From assembly GCA_041879425.1 (NCBI GenBank), contig CP090855.1, positions 806,001-870,000 on the forward strand: DNA of 64,000 nt. Direction: 5' to 3'. Within the stretch, counting starts at the first letter, position 1. Every line of letters begins with the position of its first letter. The DNA is from Vibrio pomeroyi (lineage in GTDB: Bacteria > Pseudomonadota > Gammaproteobacteria > Enterobacterales > Vibrionaceae). A program made the translations under genes and the position numbers. The notes beneath the pieces were generated by a model, which saw only the letters and a list, made by a program, of their open reading frames with translations, had not been told where the DNA came from and searched no databases. Of the stretch, positions 45,468 through 54,147 are shown piece after piece.

Positions 45468-46409
45468 CTAAAGGCCGGCCAGCTTCAATCGATTAGCGTG
45501 TTGACGATAGAGCGTCACAGGATCGGTCTCAAAGAGATGGTGAATCCCCAGCAACCCATTAATTTCGTCTAGGTGATTCATTTTATAGTCGTCACCAATC
45601 ACTTTGCCCAAGTGTGCGCTGCACGCCCCCACTAGCCCATCATTCGGTTCATTGAAGGCTAAGCCAAGAATTGTCATTGCTCCGTCGGTAGGATCAAGAA
45701 GGTTGGTAAAAGTGGATGACCCTGTCCAGGAGTAGTAATAAACGCCGTTACCTGCTTGCCATTCACCATCACCGCACTCAGATGTTGGAACGCCTTCAGG
45801 GTAAAACTGATTGAATGCAAGCGAACCTTCTGTAGTCAGAGCTTCTAGAGATGCGAGACCGTCTTGGTCAAGATCCGTTCCACCAGATAATAGGTTGATG
45901 AGCGTAGTCAACCCACCAGCAAGTTTAACCGCAATACCTTCTGTGGCTGAGCCTTCAGGTACGGTGCCACGAACTAAATCGGCCACCTTAGAGCCTTTAT
46001 GAACGCCACCAATACTTGTTACTGATGCAACCAGATCTGGACGAACTGATGCCACATAGCGTGCAGTCGGTCCGCCATGGCTGTGTCCAACCAGATTCAC
46101 CTTACTCGCTCCGGTTGCCGCTAAAAGTGTTTCAACTTGAGCCAGTAACTGTTCGCCACGAACTTCAGAGCTGTTGGTCGCAGAAACCTGAGCGAAGTAT
46201 ACGCTCGCGCCATCTTTTGTCAGCGATTCAGGTACGCCATAGAAATAGTCGACGCCTGCCAACGTATCGAAACCAAACAAGCCATGTACCAACACAATGG
46301 GATATTTCGTTTCAGTGTATCCGCTGACTTCTAGTGCCGATGCGCTCGTTCCTGCATAGGCACCAAAACTGGATAGACAAGCTATCGTCCAAATTAATAT
46401 CTTTTTCAA
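45468..46409 (-). CDS. lipA: Secreted triacylglycerol lipase, family I
   Basis: Lipase of 313 residues. A signal peptide (about 1-20, ending AYAG) is followed by the oxyanion-hole motif YPIVLVHGLFGFD and the nucleophile elbow GHSHGG with S110. The likely Asp is in NEPNDGLVGACSAHLG and the His in KMNHLDEING. These match subfamily I.1/I.2 lipases that hydrolyse long-chain triglycerides and need a foldase. Two Cys (in TSECG and GACSAH) suit the family disulfide. The cognate foldase gene follows. Confidence 0.93.
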   Translation of the reverse strand: MKKILIWTIACLSSFGAYAGTSASALEVSGYTETKYPIVLVHGLFGFDTLAGVDYFYGVPESLTKDGASVYFAQVSATNSSEVRGEQLLAQVETLLAATGASKVNLVGHSHGGPTARYVASVRPDLVASVTSIGGVHKGSKVADLVRGTVPEGSATEGIAVKLAGGLTTLINLLSGGTDLDQDGLASLEALTTEGSLAFNQFYPEGVPTSECGDGEWQAGNGVYYYSWTGSSTFTNLLDPTDGAMTILGLAFNEPNDGLVGACSAHLGKVIGDDYKMNHLDEINGLLGIHHLFETDPVTLYRQHANRLKLAGL

Positions 46410-46885
46410 TGCTCTTTCCTTAAACAGATTAGACCTCTGATGAGTAAAAGAACCGTAGTTGATGATTTTATAAAACAGAAAATAGCAACTTGATATTTGT
46501 GAGATTGAACTGGAATTAAACAGTAGTGATTAACATCAACACAAACAGATTAAGATCTAAGGCCAAGATATTAACTAATTGATTAAATTAACATTTAACG
46601 TGTTCACATGAACTCGTACTTCCAATAAACTAACTGAAATATCAACCTAACATTCACAAAATTCAAAAGATCAATGACAAATGTTCAAGCGTTTAAACCG
46701 TTATTTATCAATCATAAACCCGTTGGAAATTTGATATTTATGCCAGTAATGACACTCCAATAGTTTGAATATATTGACGTGAATTATTAATTTTCTGTAT
46801 AGGTCGTACCAGTCATCTAGTTATTCACTTATCAACAAGCAACAACGTTTCCATTGGCTCACCTCAAAATAAAAAAGAGAACACA
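46410..46885. promoter_or_regulatory. Divergent lipase / phospholipase promoter region
   Basis: 476 AT-rich bases between divergent secreted-enzyme genes; both promoters should be here. I see no ORF, no clear CRP site and no strong hairpin. Confidence 0.5.
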
Positions 46886-48136
46886 ATGATGAAAAATACG
46901 GCTTTAATACTCGCGTTAACCATGCCTTTTGGTGCTTATGCCACTGAAGATCCAATACCAACACCTGAATCTATAACATCCGCTCAAGTGCTTAGCACAC
47001 AAGGCTCAGAAACTTACTCTTACGTTCGATGTTGGTATCGAACCGATGCGTCGCATGACTCTGCAGCTACCGATTGGAAATGGGCGAAAAAAGAAAACGG
47101 GGACTATTACAGGATCAACGGATATTGGTGGTCTTCCGTTTCATTCAAAAACATGTTCTATAGCGATGCCCCACAATCTGAAATCAAACAACGCTGTGAA
47201 GAGACGCTCGACATCCAGCATGACGTCGCTGACATCACCTATTTTGCCGCAAACAATCGCTTCTCTTACAACCATTCAATCTGGACCAACGATAACGTAG
47301 TTCAAGCCAATACCATTAATCGCATTGTTACTTTTGGTGATAGCCTTTCTGATACTGGGAACCTATTTAACGGATCTCAATGGGTTTTCCCCAATGCGAA
47401 TTCATGGTTTCTGGGGCATTTCTCAAACGGTTTGGTTTGGACGGAATATTTAGCCAAAGCCAAAGATGTACCTCTTTATAACTGGGCCGTCGGCGGTGCA
47501 GCAGGCACTAACCAATATGTCGCGCTGACTGGTGTCTATGACCAAGTCACTTCCTACTTAACCTACATGAAAGTCGCTAAAAACTATCGCCCTGAAAACT
47601 CCCTGTTTACGCTCGAGTTTGGACTCAATGACTTTATGAATTACGATCGAGAAGTCGCCGATGTTAAAGCCGATTTCAGTAGCGCTCTTATCCGACTAAC
47701 CGAGTCTGGGGCGAGTAATATCTTACTCTTCACATTGCCTGATGCGACCAAAGCACCGCAATTCAAATATTCAACCGAGCAAGAGATCATCAAAGTCCGA
47801 GGAAAGATCTTAGAGTTCAACCAATTCATTAAAGCGCAAGCTGAGTATTACCAAAGCATGGGGAAAAACGTGGTGTTGTTCGATGCGAGCGCGTTGTTCG
47901 CCAGCATTACTGATAACCCTGAACAGCATGGCTTTAGAAATGCGAGTGACGCTTGTCTTGATCTCAACAGAAGCTCAGCCGCGGACTATTTGCGAAGCCA
48001 CAGCTTAACCAATGACTGTGCCACCTATGGTTCAGACAGCTATGTATTTTGGGGCGTGACACACCCAACGACTGCTACTCATAAATACATTGCTGACCAC
48101 ATCTTGGCGTATTCGTTCTCGACGTTCGATTTCTAG
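46886..48136 (+). CDS. tlh: Thermolabile-haemolysin-like GDSL phospholipase / lecithinase
   Basis: Secreted SGNH hydrolase of 416 residues. A signal peptide (about 1-20, MPFGAYA), an N-terminal domain of about 120 residues with Cys and aromatic residues typical of Vibrio TLH, then the catalytic core. Block I is FGDSLSDTGN with S153, block II GGAAGTN, block III EFGLNDFM, and block V WGVTHPTTATHKYI supplies Asp-free His with flanking catalytic pair. The family cleaves phosphatidylcholine (phospholipase A2/lysophospholipase) and lyses cells. ATG 46886 and ATG 46889 are equal candidates. It ends before a two-way terminator. Confidence 0.92.
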   Translation: MMKNTALILALTMPFGAYATEDPIPTPESITSAQVLSTQGSETYSYVRCWYRTDASHDSAATDWKWAKKENGDYYRINGYWWSSVSFKNMFYSDAPQSEIKQRCEETLDIQHDVADITYFAANNRFSYNHSIWTNDNVVQANTINRIVTFGDSLSDTGNLFNGSQWVFPNANSWFLGHFSNGLVWTEYLAKAKDVPLYNWAVGGAAGTNQYVALTGVYDQVTSYLTYMKVAKNYRPENSLFTLEFGLNDFMNYDREVADVKADFSSALIRLTESGASNILLFTLPDATKAPQFKYSTEQEIIKVRGKILEFNQFIKAQAEYYQSMGKNVVLFDASALFASITDNPEQHGFRNASDACLDLNRSSAADYLRSHSLTNDCATYGSDSYVFWGVTHPTTATHKYIADHILAYSFSTFDF

Positions 48137-48179
48137 TTAAATACCGGAAGTTAGACACTTAGACAAAGTCGATATACAA

Positions 48180-48206
48180 AAAAACCGCCTAATAATGGCG
48201 GTTTTT
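48180..48206. terminator. Two-way terminator between tlh and helicase gene
   Basis: Perfect 10-bp stem AAAAACCGCC / GGCGGTTTTT with loop TAATAAT, between convergent genes. Confidence 0.9.
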
Positions 48207-48251
48207 ATTTATTTCAGTTTTACAAACAAACGCTTCTAAACTGGCTGGTGA

Positions 48252-49583
48252 TTACTCGTCGTCCACTTTTGGTGCGACTTTCTTCTTAGGGATAAACACA
48301 GTATCACCCACTGCCACATTTTGGTGGAAGCTCTTATCGCGCTTAACCGGCTTCTTCGGCGTTTTCTTCGCTTGAGTATTGGTCTTCTTCTTAGCAGGGC
48401 CGCCTTTAGCAAACGCAGGTTTACGTGGCTTAATGCCTTTGAATTTACCTTTTAGGCCTTCAAGTACAGAGAAGTTGAGATCTTGTTGAAGGTAAAGTTC
48501 AACACGCTTGAAGCTATCCCAATCTTTTGGACCAACCAAAGAAATCGCGTCGCCTTTGTTACCCGCACGGCCAGTACGACCCACACGGTGCACGTACTCT
48601 TCCGTATGCTTAGGCATATCAAAGTTGATAACGTGGCTCACGTTTGGAATATCAATACCACGTGAAGCAACATCGGTAGTTACCAAGATCTTGTAAACCG
48701 CACGCTCGAACTGACTCATAATAGCATTACGTTGCGTTTGGTTTAGGTTACCACTCAGTGCTACCGCTTTAAGTTTCTTCTCGTTCAACTTATCTGTTAA
48801 ACGGTCAGTATCAGCACGTGTTGCTGTGAAGATCATTACCTGACGGTATTCCGCTTCTTCCAGTACACGGTCTAAAATCGCTTCTTTGTGATCTAAGTGA
48901 TCACATAAGTAGAATTTCTGAGTGATATCTAAGTGTTGCTCGTTAGAAACACCCACAGAGATACGCTTCGGTGCGTCTAGCATTTCGTTGGCAATGCCGT
49001 TTACTTCAGCGTGATCTAACGTTGCAGAGAACATTAGAGTCTGACGACGACGGTGTTTAGCAGCATTAGCAATACGACGAAGTTCTGGAGCGAAACCCAG
49101 GTCAAGCATACGGTCCGCTTCATCAAGGATTAGCGTTTCAACACCATCTAGGAACAATGAACGATGTTCTAGGTGGTCAGCAAGACGGCCTGGAGTTGCA
49201 ACGATAAAACGAGGGTACTTACGCAGTGCTTTAACTTGGTCGTTAAAGTTCTCGCCACCCAAGATAAGCGCCGCTTCGTAAGACAAACCACCAAGCATGC
49301 TACGTAATTCACCGTAAACTTGCTTAGCCAGCTCACGAGTAGGAGCCAAAATTACACCACGAGGATCACGAGCAGAAAACGCTTTGGTTTTTAATGCTTT
49401 GTGAATCATTGGCAACACAAACGCCAATGTTTTACCTGAACCCGTTTTTGATGAAGCCAATAGATCCTTACCGGCAATAGCAACAGGGATCGCTTTCGAT
49501 TGGATCTCTGTCGCTTTCTTAAAGTCGTAATGTTTTAAGTTCTTCAGTAAGCGATTATCTAAGCCTAAATCTTTAAAGTGCAA
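48252..49583 (-). CDS. DEAD-box ATP-dependent RNA helicase
   Basis: Helicase of 443 residues with all core motifs: Q motif FKKATEIQSKAIP, motif I ASSKTGSGKT, Ia PTRELAKQ, Ib TPGRLADH, II DEAD, III SAT, then IV-VI ending HRVGRTGRAG. Residues from about 385 on form a basic Lys-rich tail (PAKKKTNTQAKKTPKKPVKRDK) that may bind RNA. Such enzymes unwind RNA in ribosome assembly or decay, often in the cold. It is close in layout to RhlE/SrmB groups, but I cannot assign one. It is a single gene. Confidence 0.93.
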   Translation of the reverse strand: MHFKDLGLDNRLLKNLKHYDFKKATEIQSKAIPVAIAGKDLLASSKTGSGKTLAFVLPMIHKALKTKAFSARDPRGVILAPTRELAKQVYGELRSMLGGLSYEAALILGGENFNDQVKALRKYPRFIVATPGRLADHLEHRSLFLDGVETLILDEADRMLDLGFAPELRRIANAAKHRRRQTLMFSATLDHAEVNGIANEMLDAPKRISVGVSNEQHLDITQKFYLCDHLDHKEAILDRVLEEAEYRQVMIFTATRADTDRLTDKLNEKKLKAVALSGNLNQTQRNAIMSQFERAVYKILVTTDVASRGIDIPNVSHVINFDMPKHTEEYVHRVGRTGRAGNKGDAISLVGPKDWDSFKRVELYLQQDLNFSVLEGLKGKFKGIKPRKPAFAKGGPAKKKTNTQAKKTPKKPVKRDKSFHQNVAVGDTVFIPKKKVAPKVDDE

Positions 49584-49944
49584 AGGACTCTCCAGTCATG
49601 ATGGTATTGAATAAAATTAATTTAACGTGACATGATACCGCGAAAGTACTTTATAAGGATAGAGATCACATTAAATTTATCTCTTTATCTGTCGTTAGCT
49701 AGAACATTGTATGCATTGCCAGCAAAGGGATGGCTGCGCTAAGTCTCTCAAAATTGGATGCCAAATCTCTCATCTCATAAATGAGACAGATCGTGATGCT
49801 GAGCTAATTACCTCAAAAATTTAGCAATTTCTTTAGTTATTGTTTTTGCAGTTAAAAAATTAGTCGCTACAATCATTAATGAAGCGACTATATGATAAAG
49901 AATGTATAGCGCATCTTTTGATGATAAATAAGCAAGGAGTTCTT
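49584..49944. promoter_or_regulatory. Divergent helicase / lpp promoter region
   Basis: 361 bases between divergent genes. A perfect palindrome TCTCATAAATGAGA (49773-49786) may be an operator. AAGGAGTTCTT precedes the lpp ATG. Nothing else stands out; the open frame from 49879 only extends lpp upstream of its lipoprotein signal. Confidence 0.45.
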
Positions 49945-50211
49945 ATGAATAAGACGTTAATCGCAGCTGCAGCCTCAGTTTTCATTTTAGCAGGTTGTTC
50001 TTCAGAGCCTGAAGAAGCTGCAGTGTCAGAAATGGATCAACTAACTAACCAAGTCGCTCAACTTACAAGCGAAGTTGAAGCACTTAAGAGTGACAAAGCA
50101 GCCGCTGAAATGAAGGCTCAAGAAGCAGAAGCAGCCGCAATGGCAGCGAAAGAAGAAGCGGACCGTGCTAACGACCGTATCGACAACATTGCAGAGTCTT
50201 ACACGAAGTAG
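49945..50211 (+). CDS. lpp: Major outer-membrane (Braun-type) lipoprotein Lpp
   Basis: Lipoprotein of 88 residues. The signal MNKTLIAAAASVFILAGCSS has lipobox ILAGC. The mature part is one long heptad-like coiled coil (MDQLTNQVAQLTSEVEALKS, Ala-rich second half) ending in SYTK. The C-terminal Lys is the residue that in Braun lipoprotein is linked to peptidoglycan, so part of this protein should tether the outer membrane to the wall. AAGGAGTTCTT is a strong ribosome binding site. A good terminator follows, and the convergent neighbour is an L,D-transpeptidase. Confidence 0.93.
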   Translation: MNKTLIAAAASVFILAGCSSEPEEAAVSEMDQLTNQVAQLTSEVEALKSDKAAAEMKAQEAEAAAMAAKEEADRANDRIDNIAESYTK

Positions 50212-50278
50212 TTGAGATATAAGCGCTACTAGCTTTAGATCAAATAAGTCGTAAAAGTAAAAAGCAGTAATTAGATAG

Positions 50279-50312
50279 GCACCACCTCTTAACGGAAGTG
50301 GTGCTTTTATTT
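50279..50312 (+). terminator. lpp terminator
   Basis: Stem GCACCAC / GTGGTGC (50279-50285, 50298-50304) with a 12-base loop, then TTTTATTTGG. Confidence 0.8.
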
Positions 50313-50376
50313 GGAACAAAGAAAATGAAGATAAAGGAGAGAGGAAAGCCATAACGCTTTCCCAAGAACCATCGAA

Positions 50377-51351
50377 TTAAAACTCAATCACAGGTGGTGC
50401 TATCTCAACAGGCACACCGTTTTGCGCAAAGATAACCGCTTTCGCTTTTGAATTAGGTAGATCGGCTTCTTCTAGCCACCATTTCAGTTCCGCCGGGATT
50501 TCCAGCAACTTCTTTGAACCGTCACTTCTCGTCAATGGTTCGTGCGCTTCAATAAACACACTTCTATCCGGTTCTAGCGACACTTTAATCGGCTCATTAA
50601 TGATCGTGACTTGTTCACCACGGTTCACTTGTTCAAACAGCCATTCAATATCTTTAGGTTCCATTCGGATACAACCAGAGCTTACTCGCAAGCCTATTCC
50701 AAAATCTTTGTTGGTTCCGTGGATCAAATAATCTCCAGCACCATAAGCAAGTCGCATTGCGTATTCGCCCAGTGGGTTTTCAGGCCCGGCTGGCACCACT
50801 CTCGGTAATTCGATGCCTTTCTCTAAATACTCATCGCGGATCGACTTAGGTGGCGTCCAAGTAGGGTTAGGTCTCTTTTGACTTATCTTAGTGATCATCT
50901 CTGGCGTATCACGCCCAACTCGACCAATCCCGACCGGGAACACATGCACCTGATTCTTCTCAGGTTCAAAGTAATACAGCCTTAATTCGGCAAGGTTAAT
51001 GACAATCCCCTTTCTTGGGGTATCCGGCAGAATTAAACGGCTAGGAATACTTAACACATAGCCTTCAGCTGGAAGAAAAGGGTCAACGCCCTTATTTGCC
51101 GCCATTAAAGAGAGAAAGCCAATATCGTACTGCTTTGCAATAATCGCTAACGTCTCACCCGCTGCAACTTCGTGTTGCTGTATTCTGCCTACAATACGGC
51201 TCTCGGCTGGTGGCAGCTCAAATGTAGCGGCATACACCCACGATGAAGCTATCCCTCCGGCAATTAAGGTGGTTCGCACAGCAAGCGATGCGATTTTACG
51301 TAATCGCGTTTTCATAGCGAGCAAAGGCGTCGAGCTAGCGCAATACGACAT
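50377..51351 (-). CDS. L,D-transpeptidase (YkuD/ErfK family) with LysM domain
   Basis: Periplasmic enzyme of about 324 residues. A signal peptide with a long N-region is followed by a LysM peptidoglycan-binding unit (about 55-105: HEVAAGETLAIIAKQYDI) and a YkuD catalytic domain with H211 in LIHGTNKDFGIGL and C227 in VSSGCIRME. This is the size and layout of E. coli ErfK/YbiS/YcfS, which join Lpp to peptidoglycan, rather than the crosslinking YnhG/YcbB. AAGGAATTGT before ATG 51351 decides this start over the longer frame to 51378. Convergent with lpp. Confidence 0.92.
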   Translation of the reverse strand: MSYCASSTPLLAMKTRLRKIASLAVRTTLIAGGIASSWVYAATFELPPAESRIVGRIQQHEVAAGETLAIIAKQYDIGFLSLMAANKGVDPFLPAEGYVLSIPSRLILPDTPRKGIVINLAELRLYYFEPEKNQVHVFPVGIGRVGRDTPEMITKISQKRPNPTWTPPKSIRDEYLEKGIELPRVVPAGPENPLGEYAMRLAYGAGDYLIHGTNKDFGIGLRVSSGCIRMEPKDIEWLFEQVNRGEQVTIINEPIKVSLEPDRSVFIEAHEPLTRSDGSKKLLEIPAELKWWLEEADLPNSKAKAVIFAQNGVPVEIAPPVIEF

Positions 51352-51698
51352 ACAATTCCTTGGTTTGTCTTTTATCAAAGTTTAGATTATCGCTGATTAA
51401 ACGTCGCGACAACGGTTAGTTACCGCTAAATTCACATCCCTTTATCTCTCAATAGACCTTCCCTTCTACTGATACAAAGCGATTTACCCACACAAAATCG
51501 ATTGCCTTTAAGGTTTCAACATATTTGGTTATCAATAATAATAAAACACTATGGGTAGACCCATTTTGTGACAAGCATCTCATGGAGCCTCGTTTTAACT
51601 CGCTAATATTGCCTCAACAAAACGAATTCAATTCAACAGAATCGGTAATTGATTAAATCCTGTTCCTATAATTACCGTTTAAACTTTGGAGAACGACC
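51352..51698. promoter_or_regulatory. Divergent L,D-transpeptidase / deoD promoter region
   Basis: 347 bases. A perfect 14-base palindrome ATGGGTAGACCCAT lies at 51551-51564 with a TTTT run after it; it could be an operator. I see no certain CytR, DeoR or CRP site. The deoD ATG follows TTTGGAGAACGACC. Confidence 0.45.
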
Positions 51699-52409
51699 AT
51701 GGCTACACCTCATATTAATGCTCAAGCTGGTGATTTCGCAGAAACAGTACTTATGCCAGGCGACCCGCTTCGCGCAAAATACATTGCTGAAACATTCCTT
51801 GATGACGTGAAGCAAGTTTGTGACGTTCGCAACATGTTTGGCTACACAGGCACTTACAAAGGTAAGAAAGTTTCTGTAATGGGTCACGGTATGGGTATCC
51901 CATCATGCTGCATCTACGTACACGAGCTAATCGCTGAGTACGGTGTGAAAAACGTTATTCGTGTAGGTAGCTGTGGCGCAGTACGTGACGACGTTAAACT
52001 AATGGACGTTGTTATCGGTATGGGTGCTTCTACTGACTCAAAAGTAAACCGTATTCGTTTCAACAACCACGACTTCGCTGCTATCGCTGATTTCGGTCTT
52101 CTAGAAGAAGCAGTAAACCAAGCACGTGCACAAGAAGTTCCAGTTAAAGTTGGTAACGTATTCTCTGCAGACCTTTTCTACACTCCAGAAGCTGACCTTT
52201 TCGAAAAAATGGAAAAACTAGGCATCCTAGGTGTTGATATGGAAGCTGCTGGTATCTACGGTGTTGCTGCAGACCTTGGTGCTAAAGCACTGACTATACT
52301 AACAGTATCTGACCACATCATTCGTGGCGAGAAACTAAGCTCTGAAGAGCGTCAAAAGTCTTTCAACGACATGATGAAAGTTGCTCTAGAGACAGCAATC
52401 AACATCTAA
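51699..52409 (+). CDS. deoD: Purine nucleoside phosphorylase DeoD
   Basis: Cytoplasmic enzyme of 236 residues of the hexameric high-molecular-weight PNP type. MATPHINAQAGDFAETVLMPGDPLRAKYIAETFL, then GHGMGIPSCCIYVHELI, RVGSCGAV (phosphate site), VDMEAAGIYGVA (ribose site) and the catalytic Asp in VSDHI match DeoD closely. It splits purine (deoxy)ribonucleosides with phosphate into base and sugar-1-phosphate for salvage. It is not in a deoCABD operon here. A perfect hairpin follows at 52446. Confidence 0.97.
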   Translation: MATPHINAQAGDFAETVLMPGDPLRAKYIAETFLDDVKQVCDVRNMFGYTGTYKGKKVSVMGHGMGIPSCCIYVHELIAEYGVKNVIRVGSCGAVRDDVKLMDVVIGMGASTDSKVNRIRFNNHDFAAIADFGLLEEAVNQARAQEVPVKVGNVFSADLFYTPEADLFEKMEKLGILGVDMEAAGIYGVAADLGAKALTILTVSDHIIRGEKLSSEERQKSFNDMMKVALETAINI

Positions 52410-52445
52410 CGATTTGATAAAAGATACATTGAAAAGCGTTACCCC

Positions 52446-52467
52446 GCAGCCAAGCTCACTTGGCTGC
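52446..52467 (+). terminator. Hairpin between deoD and the zinc-ribbon gene
   Basis: Perfect 9-bp stem GCAGCCAAG / CTTGGCTGC with loop CTCA. No T run follows (TCAAATAAT), so it may be a weak terminator or an mRNA-processing hairpin rather than a full stop. Confidence 0.55.
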
Positions 52468-52491
52468 TCAAATAATCCCGAGGGGGAGATC

Positions 52492-53961
52492 GTGTCTAAC
52501 GACAAGCTGCCAAAAGATGCGGATGGTTTGCAACTCAACTTTTGTAAAACATTGGCGTGTGACAACTTTGGCTTGAGCGATGCAAAACGGTATGTTTTGC
52601 AACACGCTAACCCTAAGCGTCCAGCGATGGTTTGCCGTGAATGTGGAGCTTTCCCCCCCTTACTTAACAATCGTGAAGTGTTAAGCGAACTTCATCGCCT
52701 AAGACAACTTCACAGCGATGGGCTTCCTGCTTGTCGTAATGATGATTGCGGTAACTTCGGCTTATCGGTTCATACCCATAAACATCTTTATCATGCCTTC
52801 GGCTACAGTGGCGACAGGCAGCGTTATCGATGCAAAGACTGCCAATCAACCTTCGTTGATAAGTGGTCTGGATCCAATAAAAAACTCCAGTTTCAAGAGA
52901 ACCTCATGGGCTTATTGTTCATGGGCTATTCCGTACGTGAAATCTGCAGAAAATTAGAGATCAACCCCAAGACTTTCTATGACCATGTTGACCATATAGC
53001 CAGCCGATGCCGTCGCAAATTAGCGATGATCGATGCACGATGGGTTAATCATGCCAAAGACTATCAATTCGCTTCCCATTATCAGCGCTTACAACCACAA
53101 AGTAACAACGGTGTGGTTTGGATAGCGACGGGTGAGGCGCATTCTGGCTATATCCTTTGCCAACACGTGAATTACTCACAAAATGAAGAGCCATCAAGGA
53201 ATGTTGATCACAACCCTTATGATGATGTAGCGCGCTTCGTATCCAAAGAGCACTCTTCAGAGGCAAACCTTGAGCTTCCTCAACCGTCAGACAAACTAAA
53301 AGAGCGTATTGAACAGCAGTACCAAGTGATTCTGGCAAGAGGCAATGTTGAAGACCCTATGGGTAACCTCACAACGTTTAGCTACCCTTCGAAAGGGGCG
53401 CTCATTCGACCGCCTTATACGTCTTATGCTCACTTCCTGCATGTGCTTGATATGTGTGATGAGAACAAGCACGTTGCGATCTATATGCCACAAGATCCAT
53501 TACTAAGATCTGCCGCCCTGAGCGTATGTTTGCCGCGTATACAGAGTCAAAATATTGACCTTATGTATGTGGAAGAAGATCTAGGCTGGCAAGATGAGCA
53601 GAGTTTTGAAAAGATCGACATCGTTCACATGAGTTGGTGGCGCGATCGTTGGGCTATTGCTAACCAAGGTGATAACCAGAAAGGTATCTGCTACCTAACG
53701 GGTAACAATCCAGAACCAAAACAGTGGTTTAATACCGCCTCAATTCAACAAACTAAGTTCTATCAACAGCGCTTTCAGTTGTTGTTTGATAGCTTTATTA
53801 ATGAACCTAGACGTAAGCTTCGTCCAGGGGGCATTCTTCCATTACTCGACATATTTAGAGCTTGGCACAATCTGTGCTACCAAGATAAGCAAGGGCTCAC
53901 GGCAGCGCAACGCTTAGGTGTTGCAGAGCAGCCATTGACCCTAAAGCAACTGCTTTCATAG
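52492..53961 (+). CDS. Transposase-like protein with two zinc ribbons, possibly domesticated
   Basis: Protein of about 489 residues. It has two paired zinc ribbons of IS1 InsA style (C18-x4-C23 with C48-x2-C51, and C81-x4-C86 with C114-x2-C117), then a helix-turn-helix (SVREICRKLEINPKTFYDH). The C-terminal half has the style of DDE transposases, ending in FRAWHNLCYQDKQGLTAAQRLGV, much like the last helix of IS transposases. No terminal inverted repeats or target duplication are seen around it and its codon use matches neighbours. TTG 52414 opens the frame, but GTG 52492 has the strong AGGGGGAGAT site. Function is unknown. Confidence 0.7.
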   Translation: MSNDKLPKDADGLQLNFCKTLACDNFGLSDAKRYVLQHANPKRPAMVCRECGAFPPLLNNREVLSELHRLRQLHSDGLPACRNDDCGNFGLSVHTHKHLYHAFGYSGDRQRYRCKDCQSTFVDKWSGSNKKLQFQENLMGLLFMGYSVREICRKLEINPKTFYDHVDHIASRCRRKLAMIDARWVNHAKDYQFASHYQRLQPQSNNGVVWIATGEAHSGYILCQHVNYSQNEEPSRNVDHNPYDDVARFVSKEHSSEANLELPQPSDKLKERIEQQYQVILARGNVEDPMGNLTTFSYPSKGALIRPPYTSYAHFLHVLDMCDENKHVAIYMPQDPLLRSAALSVCLPRIQSQNIDLMYVEEDLGWQDEQSFEKIDIVHMSWWRDRWAIANQGDNQKGICYLTGNNPEPKQWFNTASIQQTKFYQQRFQLLFDSFINEPRRKLRPGGILPLLDIFRAWHNLCYQDKQGLTAAQRLGVAEQPLTLKQLLS

Positions 53962-54147
53962 AAACAGAGCATCTAGTTTATTATTCGGGAACTCATTGAT
54001 TTTAAAGTAACAACATGAGGTAACACCCATAAATGGAAAAGATAGATGTTCCTTTGACGCTCTACGAAAGATAATTGGTGCTTATCCTAAATCACACTCT
54101 TATAATGATTGTGTTATCAATATGTTCGATAATTATGGATCTAAGCC

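Noticed and set aside
52492..53961. Active insertion sequence at the transposase-like gene
   Set aside because: No terminal inverted repeats or target duplications were seen around it, and the gene sits in normal spacing with its neighbours.
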